Positions 53,075 to 62,922 are shown, counted from the stretch's first letter. The stretch: DNA of 64,000 nt from Hyphomicrobiales bacterium (GCA_900470195.1 UEIJ01000022.1:27833-91832), one strand, 5' to 3'. The notes: generated by a model from the sequence alone, not told the origin. Numbers and translations are program-made.

Positions 53075-53861
53075 CCGGCGCATCACCGTTGCCGCCCTGG
53101 CGATGGCTGTCGTCGCGTCGGTCTCGATGCCTGTCCCGGTCCGGGCGGGTGGTGTGACCGGCGAGGCGACGGAGTTCACCCAGCTCGCCAACAATGCCGA
53201 GCTGATCTCGCTGGTCGGCAAATCGGCCGAGCAGGTGAACAACCAGATCACCCAGATCAATCAGCTGGCCGAGCAGATCCAGAACCAGCTGAGGATCTAC
53301 GAAAACATGCTGCAGAACACGGCGCAGCTGCCGACCCATGTCTGGGGTGAGGTCGAAAGCGATCTCAACAGTCTCAAGAGCATCGTCGGGCAGGGGCAGG
53401 GGATCGCATTCTCGATGGGCAATATCGATGACACGCTCAGGCAACGGTTCCAGAGCTATGCCGAGTTGAAGAGCGGCCTGCCCGACCAGGCGAGTTTTTC
53501 CACCACCTATCAGTCCTGGTCCGACACCAACCGGGACACGATCGCCGGCACGCTGAGGGCAGCCAATCTGACCGCCGAGCAGTTTTCCACCGAAGAGAGC
53601 ACGATGTCCTCACTGCGGTCCATGTCCGAAAGCGCCGACGGCCAGATGAAGGCGCTCCAGGTCGGCCATGAGATCGCCACCCAGCAGGTGGCGCAGATGC
53701 AGAAGCTGCGCGGACTCGTCTCGCAACAGATGACCATGATGGGGACCTGGTATCAGTCGGAACAGGCGCAAAAGGACTTGGCCCAGGCGCGGCGCGAACA
53801 GTTCTTTAACGCGCCCGAGACCGATATCCGCGGCGGCCAGACGATGGAGCCGCGCTGGTGA
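53046..53861 (+). CDS. trbJ: TrbJ (VirB5-like) periplasmic protein
   Basis: A 271-aa secreted protein: signal peptide about 1-34 ending PVPVRAGG, then a helical coiled domain (EQVNNQITQINQLAEQIQNQLRIYENML) typical of VirB5/TrbJ pilus-tip proteins. The start at 53046 overlaps trbE by 29 bases. The C-terminus, DIRGGQTMEPRW, closely resembles that of TrbK. Confidence 0.92.
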   Translation: MRKHIFTAPDRRITVAALAMAVVASVSMPVPVRAGGVTGEATEFTQLANNAELISLVGKSAEQVNNQITQINQLAEQIQNQLRIYENMLQNTAQLPTHVWGEVESDLNSLKSIVGQGQGIAFSMGNIDDTLRQRFQSYAELKSGLPDQASFSTTYQSWSDTNRDTIAGTLRAANLTAEQFSTEESTMSSLRSMSESADGQMKALQVGHEIATQQVAQMQKLRGLVSQQMTMMGTWYQSEQAQKDLAQARREQFFNAPETDIRGGQTMEPRW

Positions 53862-54091
53862 GCCCGCGTCTGATCATTGCCCTTGCGCTCGCGGCCATCG
53901 TCGCGCTTGGCGCCGGAGTGAGCTGGATCTTGATCCAGCCTCGGGCCGTCGCCCAGTCTGGCGTCGGAGCCGGCGCATCCGCCACGCATCCTGTCTCCGA
54001 CGCCGATCGTCGGAAATATCGGGAAAAGTTCTTCAGCATCGATCCGGAGCGCGACGTGCGCGGCGGGCAGGAGATGAAACCCCGATGGTGA
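53858..54091 (+). CDS. trbK: TrbK, entry-exclusion-type small protein
   Basis: A 77-aa protein starting with GTG (overlapping the trbJ stop): one N-terminal membrane helix (LIIALALAAIVALGAGVSWIL) and a short periplasmic tail ending DVRGGQEMKPRW. No lipobox is seen, so it is the rhizobial alternative type rather than the RP4 lipoprotein. TrbK blocks entry of identical plasmids in related systems. Confidence 0.85.
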   Translation: MSPRLIIALALAAIVALGAGVSWILIQPRAVAQSGVGAGASATHPVSDADRRKYREKFFSIDPERDVRGGQEMKPRW

Positions 54092-55278
54092 TCGTCCGAC
54101 CCTCCCGCAGACTCGAACTCGTCTTTATCGCGATCGCCATCGTCCTGCTGGCGACCGCGCCGGCCTTTGCGCAGCAGGGCGCGGTCCTCACCACCCTCGA
54201 GAACCAGGTTTCGGCCGCGGCCAAGGGATGGGAAACGACGATCATGAACGCCGCGCGGTCGCTGTTCTGGATTCTCGCCGGCATCGAGGTCGGGATTGCC
54301 GCCGTCTGGCTTGCGATCAACGCCGCCTCGCTCGATGCCTGGTTTGCCGAACTCGTCCGTCGCATCCTGTTCATCGGGCTTTTCGCCTTCATCCTCGATC
54401 AGGGGCCGGCCTTCGGCAAGGCGATCGTCGACAGCCTCTACCAGATCGGCGCCGGCGGCGGATCGGCATCGCCGGCGAATATCTTCGACGCCGGCATTCG
54501 CGTCGCCTCGAAAATGTCGGAACAGGCGAAGTTCGGCGTCTTCGAGGACAATGCGCTGGCGATCGCCGCCGTCTTCGCCATGATCGTGGTCGTCGTCTCC
54601 TTCTCGCTTGTCGCCGCGATCTTCGTCGCCGTCATGGTGGAAATGTATATCGGCCTGCTCGCCGGCATGATCATGCTCGGGCTCGGCGGTTCGTCCTATA
54701 CGAAGGATTTCGCGATCCGGTATCTCGTCTATGCCTTCAGCGTCGGCATGAAGCTGATGGCACTGGTGATGATCGCCAAGATCGGTTCCGACATCCTGCT
54801 GGGCCTTGCCGAAGCTCCGACCGCGACCTCCGACCAGTTCATCACGACGCTCGCGATCGCCGGCATTTCCGTCGTGGTGTTCGTCATCGCCATGTATGTG
54901 CCGCCGATCATCCAGGGCGTGGTACAGGGCGCGTCGGTCTCCGGTGGCATGGAGGCGATCCGCCATGGCGGACAGGCTGCCTCGTTTGCAGCGGGTGCGG
55001 CCTTCCTCACCACCGGGGCCGCAAACAGGGGTTACCAGGCAGCGGGCGCGGCAAGAGCCGGCGGAGCCTCGCTTGCGGGTGCGGCGCTGAAAGGTATGGA
55101 AGCCGGTATCGGCGGGGCAGCCGGCGCCATCGGATCGGCGGCGAAGGAAAAGGCGATCGCCTCGCCCGGCGCCTATGCGGGCTCATTGCTCGGTCTTGCC
55201 AACGCCAAGCTCGACCAGTCGCGCAAATCCGGCAAGCCGGCGACATCGCCTCCGCCGCCCCTCCCCGAAAACACCTAA
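54085..55278 (+). CDS. trbL: TrbL (VirB6-like) inner membrane channel protein
   Basis: A 397-aa polytopic protein: signal/first helix (LVFIAIAIVLLATAPAFA), about five more membrane helices (for example AIAAVFAMIVVVVSFSLVAAIF and LVYAFSVGMKLMALVMIA), then a Gly/Ala-rich C-terminal tail. It forms part of the DNA translocation channel. Confidence 0.93.
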   Translation: MVIVRPSRRLELVFIAIAIVLLATAPAFAQQGAVLTTLENQVSAAAKGWETTIMNAARSLFWILAGIEVGIAAVWLAINAASLDAWFAELVRRILFIGLFAFILDQGPAFGKAIVDSLYQIGAGGGSASPANIFDAGIRVASKMSEQAKFGVFEDNALAIAAVFAMIVVVVSFSLVAAIFVAVMVEMYIGLLAGMIMLGLGGSSYTKDFAIRYLVYAFSVGMKLMALVMIAKIGSDILLGLAEAPTATSDQFITTLAIAGISVVVFVIAMYVPPIIQGVVQGASVSGGMEAIRHGGQAASFAAGAAFLTTGAANRGYQAAGAARAGGASLAGAALKGMEAGIGGAAGAIGSAAKEKAIASPGAYAGSLLGLANAKLDQSRKSGKPATSPPPPLPENT

Positions 55279-55296
55279 CCGAAAGCTGATGCCCGC

Positions 55297-55959
55297 ATGT
55301 CTCACCGCATTCCGCCCGACAACCCCTATCTCGCTGCCCGCAACGAATGGAACGAGCGCTACGGCTCCTATGTGAAGGCGGCGTCATCATGGCGCATCGT
55401 CGGTATCACTGGCATGGTCATGGCGGTCATCGGCTTTTCCTATGCGCTTTATCAGAGCACCGAGGTCAAGCTCGTTCCCTATATCGTCGAGGTCGACAAG
55501 CTCGGCTCGGCGGTGACGACCGGATTCCCGCAACAGATCGAATATGCCGACCCGCGCGTGGTGCGCGCCACCCTTGCCGGCTTCGTGTCGAACTTCCGCT
55601 CCGTGACGCCCGACGCCGTGGTCCAGAAGCGGTATATCGACCGGACCTATGCGCTGCTACGAACCTCCGATCCGGCGACCGAAAAGATCAATGCCTGGTT
55701 CCGGTCGAACTCGCCCTTCGAAAAGGCGAAATCCGCGACGGTCGCCATCGAGGTCAACAATGTCGTGGCGCTCTCGAACCAGTCCTACCAGATCGACTGG
55801 ACCGAGTTCGAACGCGACCGCAAGGGCAAGGAAACGGCCCAACGCCGCTTTCGCGGCATCGCCACGGTGACACTCACCCCGCCCCAGGACGAGGCCGTCA
55901 TCCGCCTCAACCCGATCGGTCTTTATCTCCGCGACTTCGACTGGACTGCACAGCTTTGA
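55297..55959 (+). CDS. trbF: TrbF (VirB8-like) core component
   Basis: A 220-aa bitopic protein: short cytoplasmic N-terminus ([18 protein letters not shown]), one membrane helix ([19 protein letters not shown] at about 36-54), then a periplasmic VirB8/NTF2-like domain. It nucleates the mating channel. Confidence 0.94.
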   Translation: MSHRIPPDNPYLAARNEWNERYGSYVKAASSWRIVGITGMVMAVIGFSYALYQSTEVKLVPYIVEVDKLGSAVTTGFPQQIEYADPRVVRATLAGFVSNFRSVTPDAVVQKRYIDRTYALLRTSDPATEKINAWFRSNSPFEKAKSATVAIEVNNVVALSNQSYQIDWTEFERDRKGKETAQRRFRGIATVTLTPPQDEAVIRLNPIGLYLRDFDWTAQL

Positions 55960-55970
55960 AAGGCCGGCCA

Positions 55971-56819
55971 ATGATGATTATGAGAACGACCATCCGCCGC
56001 GCCGGACCGATGCTTGCGCTGGCAAGCGGCCTGATCCTCGCTGATGCCGTATCCACCGCGGCGCTTGCCGCTGACGTCTCCGCCAACGAGGCGAAGGGGA
56101 TCGACATTTCCGGCAAGTGGCGGGGCCACCGCGGGCTGGTGACGAGGGGTGAAGACGGCAAGGTCATTTTCCTCTATGGCGAGGTCCAGCCCTCGGTCGT
56201 CTGCTCCCCCTTGCAGGTCTGCGACATCGAGCTGCAGCCGGGTGAAGTGGTACGCGATGTGCTCGTCGGCGATACGGTGCGCTGGAAGGTCGAGCCGGCG
56301 ACATCGGGGGCTGCCGGCGGCCAGGCGATCCATTTGATCGTCAAGCCGTCTGAGCCTGGCCTTGTCACCTCCATGGTGGTGACGACCTCACGGCGCACCT
56401 ACCATATCCAGCTGAAATCTCACCCCACCCAATATATGGCCCGCGTCGGCTTCGAGTACCCGGAAGACGTGTCAGCCAAACTCGCAGACATCAATTCGCG
56501 GCTTGAGGCGAGCACGATCCCCGGCGCCGGCGTTCCCGCCGAACGCCTGAGTTTTGCCTATTCCGTCTCGGGCAGCGCCGGCTGGCGGCCGACGCGCGTC
56601 TATAGCGACGGCGAGAAGACCTACATCCAGTTCCCGCGCCGGATTTCGGGTGAGGACGCGCCGGTTCTGTTCGTCGTCTCCGGCGGACAGAACCGCATCG
56701 TCAATTACCGGATGAAGAACGACATGATGATCGTCGACTACAATGTCGATCGCGCCGTGCTCGTCTCGGGCGTCGGCTGGAAACAGCAGAAGGTCACGAT
56801 CAGAAGGGGAGGGCGGTGA
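55971..56819 (+). CDS. trbG: TrbG (VirB9-like) outer core protein
   Basis: A 282-aa periplasmic protein with an N-terminal signal ([21 protein letters not shown]) and a VirB9/CagX domain: [72 protein letters not shown]. The start 55971 is one of three nearby ATGs. Longer upstream frames overlap trbF and are discarded. Confidence 0.94.
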   Translation: MMIMRTTIRRAGPMLALASGLILADAVSTAALAADVSANEAKGIDISGKWRGHRGLVTRGEDGKVIFLYGEVQPSVVCSPLQVCDIELQPGEVVRDVLVGDTVRWKVEPATSGAAGGQAIHLIVKPSEPGLVTSMVVTTSRRTYHIQLKSHPTQYMARVGFEYPEDVSAKLADINSRLEASTIPGAGVPAERLSFAYSVSGSAGWRPTRVYSDGEKTYIQFPRRISGEDAPVLFVVSGGQNRIVNYRMKNDMMIVDYNVDRAVLVSGVGWKQQKVTIRRGGR

Positions 56820-57280
56820 TGCGCACCCTCGTCCCCCGCCCCTTGCGCAGCCTTGCCGCGGCTTGCACCCTCGTCCTCCTCCTTTCCGGATGCCAGTCGT
56901 CGGGGATCGGCGGGTTACTGGAAAGCGACGCGCCGCCGGAGATCTCCGGTCCGGCGGCGAGTGCGATTGCCGGCGACATGGTGAGCCGGCTGGCCGAACA
57001 GATCGGCCAGGGCAAGGCGACCATCGCCCTCAAACCCGATGGCTCGCCGTTTGGACATGCGCTGGAAGCGGCGCTCAAAGGCTGGGGCTATGCGGTCGTC
57101 ACCGACCAGAAGCCGGATCAAGGCGCGACCGTCATTCCGCTTGCCTACGTGGTCGTGCCCTTCGAGGGGCAGGTTCTGGCCCGGCTGTCGACCGACACGG
57201 TCGAACTCGGGCGCGCCTATGCGGTAACCGCCAACGGGGCGACGCCTGCAAGCGCGCTGTCGCTCCTGAAGCGCGGCTGA
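56819..57280 (+). CDS. trbH: TrbH outer-membrane lipoprotein
   Basis: A 153-aa lipoprotein: [28 protein letters not shown] has a lipobox with Cys at about 25. The remainder is a mixed alpha/beta domain. It probably stabilises the TrbG/TrbI ring as VirB7 does. An alternative GTG start lies one codon upstream; the GGGAGGG spacing supports the ATG. Confidence 0.9.
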   Translation: MRTLVPRPLRSLAAACTLVLLLSGCQSSGIGGLLESDAPPEISGPAASAIAGDMVSRLAEQIGQGKATIALKPDGSPFGHALEAALKGWGYAVVTDQKPDQGATVIPLAYVVVPFEGQVLARLSTDTVELGRAYAVTANGATPASALSLLKRG

Positions 57281-57293
57281 GGGGGAGAAGACC

Positions 57294-58601
57294 ATGGTAC
57301 AGTCCCTGAAACTCGGCGGCGCCGCCAACGAGCAGGCGCAAGCCGGCATGCGCCGGATCAATCGTCTGCCGATCGTCATCGTGATCGTGCTGGTGACCAC
57401 CTTCCTCGGCATCATCGTCTACGGGCTTTCGACGCGCGGGCTGTTTTTCGGGAAGGATGCTGGCCTGGAGACCACTGCCGGAACGCCCGCTTCGACCTTC
57501 GCCGATCAGATCAAGCGCGGCGTCACAGACGGCATCATTGGCGATCCCGAACAGCAGGTGACATATCAGCCGACTCCAGTCGAAAAGAAAGACGATCAAT
57601 CTGCCAATCCCTTTGTCGCGCAACCGGCAAAGGAAGAGACACGAAACACGCAGGAACTCGAACCGGAGGCGGTCTGGCGCGCGCGTCTGCAGCGTGAGAA
57701 CCAGGAGCAGTATCTGCGCGAGCGCCAACGGCAGCGTATGGCGCGGCTGCAGGCGAGCGATGCCGCCTATGATGCGCCGATCGCCATTGATCGCGGCAAG
57801 CTGCAGGCGAATACGAAATCAAGCGAGCAAGCATCGGCCGACAAGAGCACGGTGGCGGCGAACACCAGCGCCGCCTTGCCCGACCTTTATGCCGCAGCAC
57901 TCAAGAGTGGCCTGACCGGCCAGGATGGCGATCAGAACGGGCAGCGCTCGAAGGAGGATTTCTTCAACAGCGACCTCAAGGAGCTCGGCTACCTGCCCAA
58001 TCGCGTGGTGCCGCAGCAATCGCTTTATGAACTCAAGCGCGGTTCGGTGATCCCGGCGACGCTGATCACGGGCATCAATTCGGACCTTCCCGGCCGCATA
58101 ACCGCACAGGTCAGTCAGAACGTCTATGACAGCGCCACCGGTCACCGGCTGCTGATCCCGCAAGGCGCCAAACTGTTCGGCCGATATGACAGCAAGGTTT
58201 CGTTCGGGCAAAGCCGCGTACTGGTGGTCTGGACGGACCTGATCTTCCCCAATGGCTCGACGCTGCAGATCGGCGGCATGGCGGGCACCGATGCTGAGGG
58301 GTATGGCGGCTTCCATGACAAGGTGAACAACCATTACTTCCGCACCTTCGGCTCGGCGGTGCTGATCGCGCTGATCGGAACAGGGGTCGACGCCTCGTTG
58401 CCGGAAAGCTCGACGCTGGCGACCCAGGAGACGGCATCGGATGCTGCAAGGCGGAATTTCGCGGAAAGCTTCGGCCGCGTCGCCGAGCAGACGATCAGCC
58501 GGAACCTCAATGTCCAGCCGACACTCGAAATCCGGCCCGGCTACAAGTTCAACGTCCTGGTGGATCAGGACATGGTGTTTCCTGGATCATACAGGAATTG
58601 A
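57294..58601 (+). CDS. trbI: TrbI (VirB10-like) energy-sensing core protein
   Basis: A 435-aa protein with one N-terminal membrane helix (IVIVIVLVTTFLGIIVYGL at about 23-41), a proline/charged periplasmic linker, and a C-terminal VirB10 domain (IPATLITGINSDLPGRITAQVSQNVYDSATGHRLLIPQGAKLFGRYDSKVSFGQ). It spans both membranes and gates the channel. It is the last trb gene; traR/traM, which follow it in Ti plasmids, are absent here. Confidence 0.95.
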   Translation: MVQSLKLGGAANEQAQAGMRRINRLPIVIVIVLVTTFLGIIVYGLSTRGLFFGKDAGLETTAGTPASTFADQIKRGVTDGIIGDPEQQVTYQPTPVEKKDDQSANPFVAQPAKEETRNTQELEPEAVWRARLQRENQEQYLRERQRQRMARLQASDAAYDAPIAIDRGKLQANTKSSEQASADKSTVAANTSAALPDLYAAALKSGLTGQDGDQNGQRSKEDFFNSDLKELGYLPNRVVPQQSLYELKRGSVIPATLITGINSDLPGRITAQVSQNVYDSATGHRLLIPQGAKLFGRYDSKVSFGQSRVLVVWTDLIFPNGSTLQIGGMAGTDAEGYGGFHDKVNNHYFRTFGSAVLIALIGTGVDASLPESSTLATQETASDAARRNFAESFGRVAEQTISRNLNVQPTLEIRPGYKFNVLVDQDMVFPGSYRN

Positions 58602-59173
58602 CCTTTCGGCTATCATCAACCGCATAACCCGCGACCCTTGAGAGGCCAAGCGACGAAAACCATGATACGAGGACGGCCAGGGGTGGAGTTCTTCGAACTT
58701 AGCCGTGCAGTTTCAACCTATCTGGCTAAGTTCAGTCATCATTCTGATGAAATTCCGGATAAGCGTGTTTCTCTGACATCAGTTATTTCCAATGCTTCAC
58801 CTCGTTCTCATCATAACGAGCCTTCAGGTCTTTTTAACAAAGTGCGGCACTCATAGCTTTGCGGAGCACCAATTTTGATCGGCGCGGGCTCACGATAACA
58901 GAATAAATCTCAAGACCGGCTATTAAAGTGAACTGATGTGGTTGCCTAATCGCAATTTGGGTGTCAATTGACCTTGCGTAAGCAGCGCTGCCGGGTGCAT
59001 GGTTGTCTTCGCGCTCGACATCAGGCGCCGCATGATGAAGCTTCGCGGGATGAGCCTTCAATGTGGACGACGCATTCAGCTGCGACAGCAATGCAACCCC
59101 TTCAACGGTCTGGCTCGGCTCACGTCCCTGGCAGGGACGCTTCTAGCTCTCAGTTATTGAGCGCTATCAGATA

Positions 59174-59300
59174 CTATGCCGTCACGCCCGCAGTTGGATT
59201 GAAGAACTCTCCGGTTTTCAGCATGGTGTGCATGATAACAGACAGCTTTCGCGCGACAGCCACTGCAGTTCGTTTGAAGCCAATCCTCTCTCTCAGCTGA
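59174..59300 (-). pseudogene. IS110-family transposase C-terminal fragment
   Basis: Minus-strand reading gives RIGFKRTAVAVARKLSVIM, then HTMLKTGEFFNP and a stop: the tail of IS110-family transposases. Only about 40 codons remain, truncated on its N-side by the IS3 fragment. Confidence 0.7.
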
Positions 59301-59305
59301 AGCCC

Positions 59306-59490
59306 TCATGTTCGCAATGAACTCGGTACGAAGCTGCGCCACGGCCCGCGCCGATAGATGACCTCCGCCTTGTAGAGACCGTTGATCGTTTCGGCGAACG
59401 CGTTGTCATAAGAGTCTTCGACGCTTGCCGCGGATGGTTCGATGCCCGCCTCGGCAGCCGCTGCGAATACTTGATCGACACGTATTCGGC
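59306..59490 (-). pseudogene. IS3-family transposase (OrfB) C-terminal fragment
   Basis: EYVSIKYSQRL continues after a one-base frameshift with EAGIEPSAASVEDSYDNAF and AETINGLYKAEVIYRRGPWRS, the end of the DDE domain of IS3-family OrfB including the catalytic Glu region. The gene is truncated at both ends. Confidence 0.78.
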
Positions 59491-59494
59491 AGAT

Positions 59495-59791
59495 TCAACC
59501 GGTCGCCACAACACCGTCGATCATATCTGATTCGAACAAACCGTCGAGCGCCTCTGCGGGTGTGCGCCAACCAAGCGTTTTGCGTGGTCTGCTATTGAGC
59601 GCATCGACTACGGCGCTGAGTTCATCGGCGCCATGCTGGCTGAGATCCGTCCCTATTGGCAAGTACTGACGCAGCAGGCCATTGGTGTTGTCGTTGCTCC
59701 TCCGCTGCCATGGGCTTTGAGGCTCGCAGAAATAGAGATCGAGCCCAGTGTCGTGATTTTCAATGATTTCAGACTGCAACGCCGTGCTCAC
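59495..59791 (-). pseudogene. IS30-family transposase C-terminal fragment
   Basis: LDLYFCEPQSPWQRRSNDNT, NGLLRQYLPIGTDLS, and ALNSRPRKTLGWRTPAEALD are typical of IS30-family transposases. The usual catalytic Glu in the SNENTNG motif is Asp here, and the N-terminal two thirds are missing. It cannot be active. Confidence 0.82.
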
Positions 59792-60246
59792 CGCCGGCGG
59801 CTCAAGGGAACATCATGGCCAATCTTGCTGATCTCGCGCACAGTTGTGGGACGTGGCGCAGTCTATGTCGCAAAGATGGATTTGAGCGGTTCCGTAGGGA
59901 AGGTCACGGCTTGGCCACGAGATAGTTACCCGAGCAAGAATATGCTTCCATCGCTTCCTGCAGCGTGATTTTTTGACATACTCGCTTTGCAAGGTCCAAA
60001 GCAGAGTTTCGAGCGAGGCGACATGGTGTCTTGTGCCACTCAACGTCACGACGTTTCGCTAAATCAGCTTTGCCGACGGTGCGGGCTATTGCGCAGGTCA
60101 GGCTCTACAGCCGTAAGGCAGGCCAGCCGCCTTCAATTAGCGAGTGACGAATCTGCAAGATCATTGTCGTGAGCTATCGCGCATGCTCTGCGGCAAGATA
60201 GTGGCGGTCGAAATGCTCCGGTGAAACACGCGCGGATCAGAGCTTT

Positions 60247-61191
60247 CTACCAATAAATTCCATATCGATGGAATTTGGGCGGCAAGAACGAGGGCAGCCG
60301 CGGTTTATAAGACATGTCGGAGATTGCCGGATAGTGAGGTGTTGCTAGGGCGGTGAGTTCGCGGAGCCTAGATACGCGGCATTCTGTGTCTGGATGTGTT
60401 CGCAAGAGGGACGGCTCGGGAATGCGCCGGCCGGGAAGAAAAATTTCTTCCCAAAACCTTCCGACACGGCGCTCGAGTTTGATCAGCGCTCTCATGAGAC
60501 CCTCCGGGTCGCCGGTCAGCTCCGCCGCCGCGCGATCTGCGTCATACTCGCGGGTGCGCGACAGGCCGAGCTGTACGAGCGCCATCAAGGTGGGCGCGAA
60601 GATGAGAAGCGCCACGATATGCCACGGAACATAGACCGCGCCCGCGAAAATAAGAGGTAGGTTGAGGAGCAGCAGGAACTGTCCAAGCCAACTCGCCAGA
60701 GAAACCAACCGTGACATCACATCTGCCAATCCCATGATCCACAGGTCGCGGTTTGCGATGTGGCCAACTTCGTGAGCCAGGACACCGACGAGTTCGCGGC
60801 CATCGAGGAGTTTAAGCAGTCCATCGGTGACGCAGATTGTACTGTCTTCTGGACTGCCCATTGCGAAGGCGTTCGGCAATGGGCTCGATACGCGATAGAG
60901 CTTCGGCGCGCGCGGCAAATCGGCACGTCGCGCAAGTTCCGCTATTCCTGCGACAAGGCCGGGCGCATCACGTCCCGTTATGCGCTCTGCCTGATATGCG
61001 GACAGCAAGAAGTCTTGCGGCAGATTGGGCGCAAAAATCAGACCCGCAACCATTCCGAAAGCAAGCAGCAGCCCGACCTCCGCGCCCACGACCGCTGTCA
61101 TAGATGCCCAGGCGATCATCGCCATAAGGCCAAGCAAGAGCGCGGATTGGACGAGATTGATAAATTGATGCCTCGTCGAGACAGTGGGCAT
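60247..61191 (-). CDS. htpX: HtpX-like M48 membrane metalloprotease
   Basis: A 314-aa protein with two N-terminal membrane helices (about 15-55), the zinc motif VLAHEVGHIANRDL with HEVGH at 140-144, two more membrane helices (about 170-215) and a third ligand Glu in SRTREYDADRAAAEL. HtpX proteases degrade damaged membrane proteins under heat or envelope stress. It ends in a hairpin-forming tail (60255-60276). It is the last gene of the stress operon, 9 bp after the DegP-like gene. Confidence 0.9.
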   Translation of the reverse strand: MPTVSTRHQFINLVQSALLLGLMAMIAWASMTAVVGAEVGLLLAFGMVAGLIFAPNLPQDFLLSAYQAERITGRDAPGLVAGIAELARRADLPRAPKLYRVSSPLPNAFAMGSPEDSTICVTDGLLKLLDGRELVGVLAHEVGHIANRDLWIMGLADVMSRLVSLASWLGQFLLLLNLPLIFAGAVYVPWHIVALLIFAPTLMALVQLGLSRTREYDADRAAAELTGDPEGLMRALIKLERRVGRFWEEIFLPGRRIPEPSLLRTHPDTECRVSRLRELTALATPHYPAISDMSYKPRLPSFLPPKFHRYGIYW

Positions 61192-61200
61192 TTCCGGCTC

Positions 61201-62319
61201 CTATCGCGTTCCGCCGAGTGTGATCTTGAGGCTCTTGCGCTGATCGCCGCGCCGGATGTGCAATTCAACCTGATCCCCGGGGCGATGCGCTTCGAGCGCC
61301 ATGATGAGGTCAGCCGCGTCATCAACTCTAGTCGCTCCAAGGCCGATTATCCGGTCGCCGACTACAATGAGCCCATCGACGCCAATGCGGGCGGGCACCA
61401 GTCCCGCACGGGCAGCGGGGCCGTCAGGATCGACTCCGAGGACCGGGACGCCGGAGGTGCCATCCTGCGCGAGCATCGCGTCGACCCTGGGATCGAATAC
61501 GATGCCGAGTCGTGGTGGTGCATAGCTGCCGCGAGCGATGAGCTGTGGCACCACCCGGTTGACCGTATCGACGGGAACCGCAAAGCCGATCCCCGCACTG
61601 CCGCCGGATGGACTGAAAATCGCCGTGTTGACGCCGATCAGACGCCCCGCGCTGTCGATCAGAGGGCCACCGGAATTTCCGGGGTTGATTGCTGCGTCCG
61701 TCTGGATCAGGCCACGTATCGGGAGACTGCCTTCTCCCGGCAATTCGCGGCCCAGAGCCGAGACAATTCCGGTCGTCATCGTCCAGTCCAGGCCAAACGG
61801 ATTGCCGATGGCGAACACGCTCTGACCGACACGCAACTCGTTGCTGGTGCCGATGGGGATTGGCGGTGGCCGGTCAGAACCTACGCCGATATGCAGGACT
61901 GCCAGATCGTGCTCGGGGGCGCGCCCCACCAGGCGCGCGGAGAAGGCACGGCCATCAGCCAGCCTGACGACTGCCCGGCTCGCGCCGGCGATAACATGAT
62001 TGTTCGTCACCACATGACCGAGTTCGTCCCAGACGAATCCTGAACCGTTCCCGCGCGGAACGTCATAGGCATTCCGGGTCCAGGGATCGACTACACGTTC
62101 GGCCGTCGTGATGAAGACGACACTGTCTCGAGCAGCATTGAATACCCTGATGGTGCTTTGTTCAAACGCCGCCAAGTCGCCGCGCGGAGCCACGGCGCGC
62201 GGCTCGGCAAACCGACCGAGCACAACGCCCTGAATGATAGGAAAGCTTTGCCACACAATAATGATAAGGAGCGCGGCAGAGGTTGCTGAAACAAGTCGAA
62301 TGAAAAAGGTTCGGTTCAT
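61201..62319 (-). CDS. degP: DegP/HtrA-like serine protease with PDZ domain
   Basis: A 372-aa trypsin-like protease. It has an N-terminal membrane anchor or uncleaved signal (about 8-30), a catalytic triad of His108 (TNNHVI), Asp138 (EHDLAVL) and Ser216 (PGNSGGPL), and one C-terminal PDZ domain (about 270-370) with VPVLGVDPDGPAARAGL. One PDZ makes it DegS-like in layout. It removes unfolded periplasmic proteins. Its start overlaps the psiE stop by 4 bases. Confidence 0.9.
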   Translation of the reverse strand: MNRTFFIRLVSATSAALLIIIVWQSFPIIQGVVLGRFAEPRAVAPRGDLAAFEQSTIRVFNAARDSVVFITTAERVVDPWTRNAYDVPRGNGSGFVWDELGHVVTNNHVIAGASRAVVRLADGRAFSARLVGRAPEHDLAVLHIGVGSDRPPPIPIGTSNELRVGQSVFAIGNPFGLDWTMTTGIVSALGRELPGEGSLPIRGLIQTDAAINPGNSGGPLIDSAGRLIGVNTAIFSPSGGSAGIGFAVPVDTVNRVVPQLIARGSYAPPRLGIVFDPRVDAMLAQDGTSGVPVLGVDPDGPAARAGLVPARIGVDGLIVVGDRIIGLGATRVDDAADLIMALEAHRPGDQVELHIRRGDQRKSLKITLGGTR

Positions 62320-62807
62320 TGACCGCCATCCGCATTTTTAGTGCCGGGCTCTTCGCGTCGGTCCTGATCGCGCACCAGCCAATGGACAGTCCCGAGCGCA
62401 AGCGCCGCACCCGCGAGTGCAGCAATCTTGGCCGGCTCCGTCTCACCGAGATCGAGAATGATGAACTTGCGCGCAATGGCGAGGAGCGCGATCAGCACGA
62501 TCGTGCGGACCTGAAGGATGCCGAAGCTGCGCTCAGTTGCAACAAGAAGGGAGCGCTTGAACTCGAGTGCGATCACTACGGTGAAGATCATGCCGAAGAC
62601 CGCCTGGAAGGCAGCGTAATCGAGAGTGTCAAATGCCCCCAGAACTAAGCGGTTCACGACTTCGCGCATCAGTACCCAAACCGACGCCACGACGATTACC
62701 GCAATGATTACGCTGAGGACGAAGATGACAACGTGCTCGAATTTCTCGTAAAGCGTCATCGCCGACCATTGTTCACGGGTTAGCCCGGATCGTTGCAAGT
62801 CTTTCAT
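62316..62807 (-). CDS. psiE: PsiE-family membrane protein
   Basis: A 163-aa protein with four membrane helices (about 20-45, 57-80, 88-108, 122-142) and a charged C-terminus, matching the phosphate-starvation-inducible PsiE family. ATG 62807 has GAGGGG shortly upstream; longer frames are ignored. Its role is unknown, but PsiE-family proteins recur in mobile heat-resistance loci next to DegP and M48 proteases. Confidence 0.85.
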   Translation of the reverse strand: MKDLQRSGLTREQWSAMTLYEKFEHVVIFVLSVIIAVIVVASVWVLMREVVNRLVLGAFDTLDYAAFQAVFGMIFTVVIALEFKRSLLVATERSFGILQVRTIVLIALLAIARKFIILDLGETEPAKIAALAGAALALGTVHWLVRDQDRREEPGTKNADGGQ

Positions 62808-62922
62808 GATTGCCCCTCGAAGGCCGCCCCGGAGAGACAAGCTCCCGGGGGCTTCGCCAGACGGTGCTATATCGCACAGAGCGGAGGGGACGCCGCAAAC
62901 CGGCGACACCCAATTCGGCTTA

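Larger units (their letters stand above)
58602..60246. other. IS graveyard between trb operon and stress operon
   Basis: About 1.6 kb without an intact gene. It contains C-terminal scraps of IS110-, IS3- and IS30-family transposases, all on the minus strand and abutting one another. There is also a CGTCCCTG/CAGGGACG palindrome at 59123-59139. A 72-codon plus frame (58638-58856) has no recognisable homology. The region has been reshaped by nested insertions and deletions. I see nothing clear in 59800-60240. Confidence 0.7.

Noticed and set aside
53806..54966. 386-codon His/Asp-rich minus frame
   Set aside because: Antisense to trbL and trbK; the His/Asp/Gly bias is the reverse of membrane helices, not a metal-binding protein.
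58638..58856. 72-codon plus frame after trbI, in the place of traR/traM
   Set aside because: Does not resemble TraR or TraM as I know them, and has no good ribosome site.
60255..60276. AAATTCCAT/ATGGAATTT hairpin considered as terminator of the stress operon
   Set aside because: It lies inside the last htpX codons and is not followed by a T-run.
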